DNA from: Ruminococcus sp. UBA1780
GTDB taxonomy: Bacteria; Bacillota; Clostridia; Oscillospirales; Ruminococcaceae
Assembly: GCA_002315235.1 (NCBI GenBank)
Contig: DCGK01000055.1
Span: 1-16,430 of the forward strand
Direction of reading: 5' to 3'
Length of the DNA stretch: 16,430 nucleotides
Positions 14,972-16,430 of this stretch are shown here, in pieces. The notes under the pieces were generated by a model. It saw only the letters and a list, made by a program, of their open reading frames with translations, was not told the origin of the DNA and made no database searches. A program made the position numbers and the translations under genes. Numbering within the stretch: position 1 is the stretch's first letter; each line of letters opens with the position of its first letter.

Positions 14972-16168
14972 TTACCAGCCGGCTTCCCCTTCGGAATCAG
15001 GTATATTTCCTTCGGAAGAAGATTCAGCTTCTGTCTCTTCAGTCTCTGCTGAAGAATCTGTACTGTCAAAAGTATCATCTGCATATTCTGAACTGTCATC
15101 ATATTCTTCTTCATCCGGAGACTGATAATCAGCCAGTTCCGGATTTGAGTTAAACAGATAGAGATATGAATCATCATAGTCAGGAGAAAGTTCAGGTATC
15201 TTTACTGTTACGATAAATCCGTCTGCATTGTTTCCGGAAATATCATATTCCCACTTGTCAGCCCCTGTTCCGAAGGCTTCATAAGGAATAGGAATCTCGG
15301 TCTTGTCACTGTCCAAATCAGCAGGTACATAATAAATTCTGTAGAATTCAGTATCTGAATGCCTGTACTCAAGAGCGTTGTCAAATTCAAAATCCTTAAG
15401 AAATCCGATATATTCCTCATACGCAACACCCATTTTCCAGATAAGTGATGCATGAACAGGTCCGACATATCTGAAATGCCATGATTCAGCCATGTATCCT
15501 GTAATATGCCTGTTCTGTGAAGTATATCTCAGAAACATGCCGTAGTTATGCGCATTGTCATAAATCCACTTGTATTCGCCTTCATTTTTCAGAGCCGGAT
15601 AGCCGTCTCCGCTTGCAACAGCAAAGTCCATTGCCAGACCTGTATGATGCTCACTGTGTCCGGGAGGAGCAACAAGCTCTGATTCTGTAAGACCGGTAGC
15701 CTCAAGATCATCATCATACATCTGCTTCTGTTCTTCAAATGAACGGTATCCGCTGTTTGCAATAACATTTGTGATGCCTGTTTTTGCAGCAAAATCATCA
15801 AGCATTGTATTGATTGCATTCAGCATATCCCTGTCAAGTTCCATTGTGGAACCGTCAACTGTATAGTTATCACTTTTATTCGCGTAAATATTTACAAGAT
15901 TAGCGTTGAAACTGTCATCATATCCGTATTCTCTGTTTACAAGAATAAGTTTGCCGTCGTGAATCTCCTCATTGGCACATTCAACATAAACCGGCGGAAT
16001 ATAGTCATCAGCATCTTCCTCTTCCGGAACAGCTTCTGTTGTAACTGCAGCATCATGTTCAGTATCCGCTGTCTGTTCAGCAGCTTCCTTCTGACATGAA
16101 GTAAGCACAGTGCCTGCAGAAAGCATAAGTGACAGTGTAAATGCCAGAAAAACCTTTCTGTTTTTCAT
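14972..16168 (-). CDS. VanY-type D-alanyl-D-alanine carboxypeptidase lipoprotein
   Basis: This is a predicted surface lipoprotein that removes the terminal D-Ala from peptidoglycan stems. The 398-residue precursor has a signal peptide with lipobox LTSC, so Cys25 would be lipidated. A low-complexity acidic linker (about 28-56) follows. The peptidase M15B domain (about 110-240) shows SGYRS (139-143), zinc ligands His174 and Asp181 in SEHHTGLAMD, and catalytic Glu228 with zinc ligand His231 in ESWHFRYVG. A beta-rich C-terminal region (about 265-345) is followed by a Ser/Asp/Glu tail (351-398) with no Lys or Arg. It is first in the operon with glgB and glgX. VanY can give glycopeptide resistance with vanH/A/X, but none is here, so wall maturation is more likely. 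The ATG (16166-16168) has AGGA 12 bases upstream. Confidence 0.92.
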   Translation of the reverse strand: MKNRKVFLAFTLSLMLSAGTVLTSCQKEAAEQTADTEHDAAVTTEAVPEEEDADDYIPPVYVECANEEIHDGKLILVNREYGYDDSFNANLVNIYANKSDNYTVDGSTMELDRDMLNAINTMLDDFAAKTGITNVIANSGYRSFEEQKQMYDDDLEATGLTESELVAPPGHSEHHTGLAMDFAVASGDGYPALKNEGEYKWIYDNAHNYGMFLRYTSQNRHITGYMAESWHFRYVGPVHASLIWKMGVAYEEYIGFLKDFEFDNALEYRHSDTEFYRIYYVPADLDSDKTEIPIPYEAFGTGADKWEYDISGNNADGFIVTVKIPELSPDYDDSYLYLFNSNPELADYQSPDEEEYDDSSEYADDTFDSTDSSAETEETEAESSSEGNIPDSEGEAGW

Positions 16169-16230
16169 TATATATAATCATCCTTTTTTATCTATAAATT
16201 ATCATATACAATACAAATATATACGTATTT

Positions 16231-16259
16231 ATTATAACATAAAAGAATCCGGCTTTCAA
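16231..16259 (-). promoter_or_regulatory. Promoter of the vanY-glgB-glgX unit
   Basis: On the minus strand, TTGAAA (16254-16259) and TATAAT (16231-16236) are separated by 17 bases, with TGT giving an extended -10. The start would fall near 16224, about 55 nt before the ATG. The boxes and spacing match those of the ABC-F promoter at 164-192. Confidence 0.75.
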
Positions 16260-16317
16260 CAGAAAATCCAGAGTGAAATTAATTTTTATCATAAAATCGT
16301 TCCCGAAATCATTTTGT

Positions 16318-16430
16318 TTTCCTTAAGGAAACACTGATTAAGTCTGGCGTACAGAATGCGCAGTCAGAATTTTCGTCAGACTGAATAAAAACGACGCAGG
16401 CATACTATCGTATGTCAAGGAGTTTTTGTG
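16318..16430. repeat. Structured, repeat-like sequence at the window edge (possible end of a MITE or IS)
   Basis: This stretch is denser in inverted repeats than the rest of the spacer. It opens with a perfect 14-base palindrome, TTTCCTTAAGGAAA (16318-16331). Then comes a 9-bp stem with one G-T pair: AGTCTGGCG (16341-16349) with CGTCAGACT (16374-16382). A nested element follows: AAAAAC (16387-16392) with GTTTTT (16421-16426) enclosing CATAC (16401-16405) with GTATG (16410-16414). There is no protein frame of note and no known RNA motif, and the sequence is cut by the window end. It resembles the end of a small non-coding mobile element, but no second copy occurs in the window, so repetition is unproven. 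Confidence 0.35.

Noticed and set aside
14972..16168. A glycopeptide resistance locus based on the VanY-like gene
   Set aside because: No vanH, ligase, vanX or two-component pair is nearby, and the neighbours are glycogen genes. M15B carboxypeptidases are common in susceptible clostridia.
16110..16337. Plus-strand frame of 75 codons at the right end
   Set aside because: It overlaps the vanY start and promoter on the opposite strand, has no ribosome site, and runs through the AT-rich spacer and palindrome.
1..16430. CRISPR array, tRNA, rRNA or known riboswitch
   Set aside because: No evenly spaced direct repeats, cloverleaf sequences, rRNA segments or recognisable riboswitch or T-box cores were seen on either strand.

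Overview
The window looks like chromosomal housekeeping DNA from a low-to-mid GC Gram-positive anaerobe of the Clostridia, most likely near Ruminococcus (Oscillospirales). The reasons are the order of the genes in the long operon, the Shine-Dalgarno sites, a lipobox lipoprotein, sigma-A type promoters, and a glgB/glgX glycogen pair. The genus is an inference from gene content and style; no rRNA or marker alignment was possible. Every protein gene that can be supported lies on the minus strand, so the window is transcribed right to left.

Right part (about 16,430 to 10,860): after a structured, repeat-like sequence at the window edge, a strong promoter (TTGAAA, 17 bases, extended TATAAT) drives vanY-like (a D,D-carboxypeptidase lipoprotein), glgB (branching enzyme) and glgX (debranching enzyme). 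The vanY-glgB gap is 20 bases and the glgB-glgX gap 61. The unit ends at a clear intrinsic terminator. It joins a cell-wall trimming enzyme to two glycogen-structure enzymes.

Central and left part (about 10,820 to 432): a second promoter with a leader of about 125 nt drives an operon of twelve tightly packed genes: asp23 (yqhY-like), nusB, a TsaD/Kae1-like paralogue, xseA, xseB, ispA, a divergent PAP2 membrane protein, dxs, tlyA, nadK, argR and recN. Most junctions are 1-14 bases apart or overlap. The order matches the Bacillus yqhY-nusB-folD-xseA-xseB-ispA-dxs-tlyA-argR-recN block with three changes: the Kae1-like gene sits where folD would be, a PAP2-like gene lies between ispA and dxs, and nadK lies between tlyA and argR. 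The operon combines transcription antitermination, exonuclease VII, isoprenoid precursor synthesis, rRNA methylation, NADP supply, arginine control and DNA repair. It ends at a bidirectional terminator just after recN.

Left end: an ABC-F ATPase gene runs off the window edge and has its own promoter. Between it and recN, on the otherwise empty plus strand, is a consensus promoter (TTGACA, 17 bases, TGG, TATAAT). It is followed within about 140 bases by the terminator shared with recN. This predicts a short orphan transcript with three hairpins and a possible 19-codon Phe-rich reading frame, and is the strongest candidate here for something undescribed. The other notable points are the Kae1-like paralogue, which keeps its metal site but has lost the CDET motif, and the structured sequence at the right edge.
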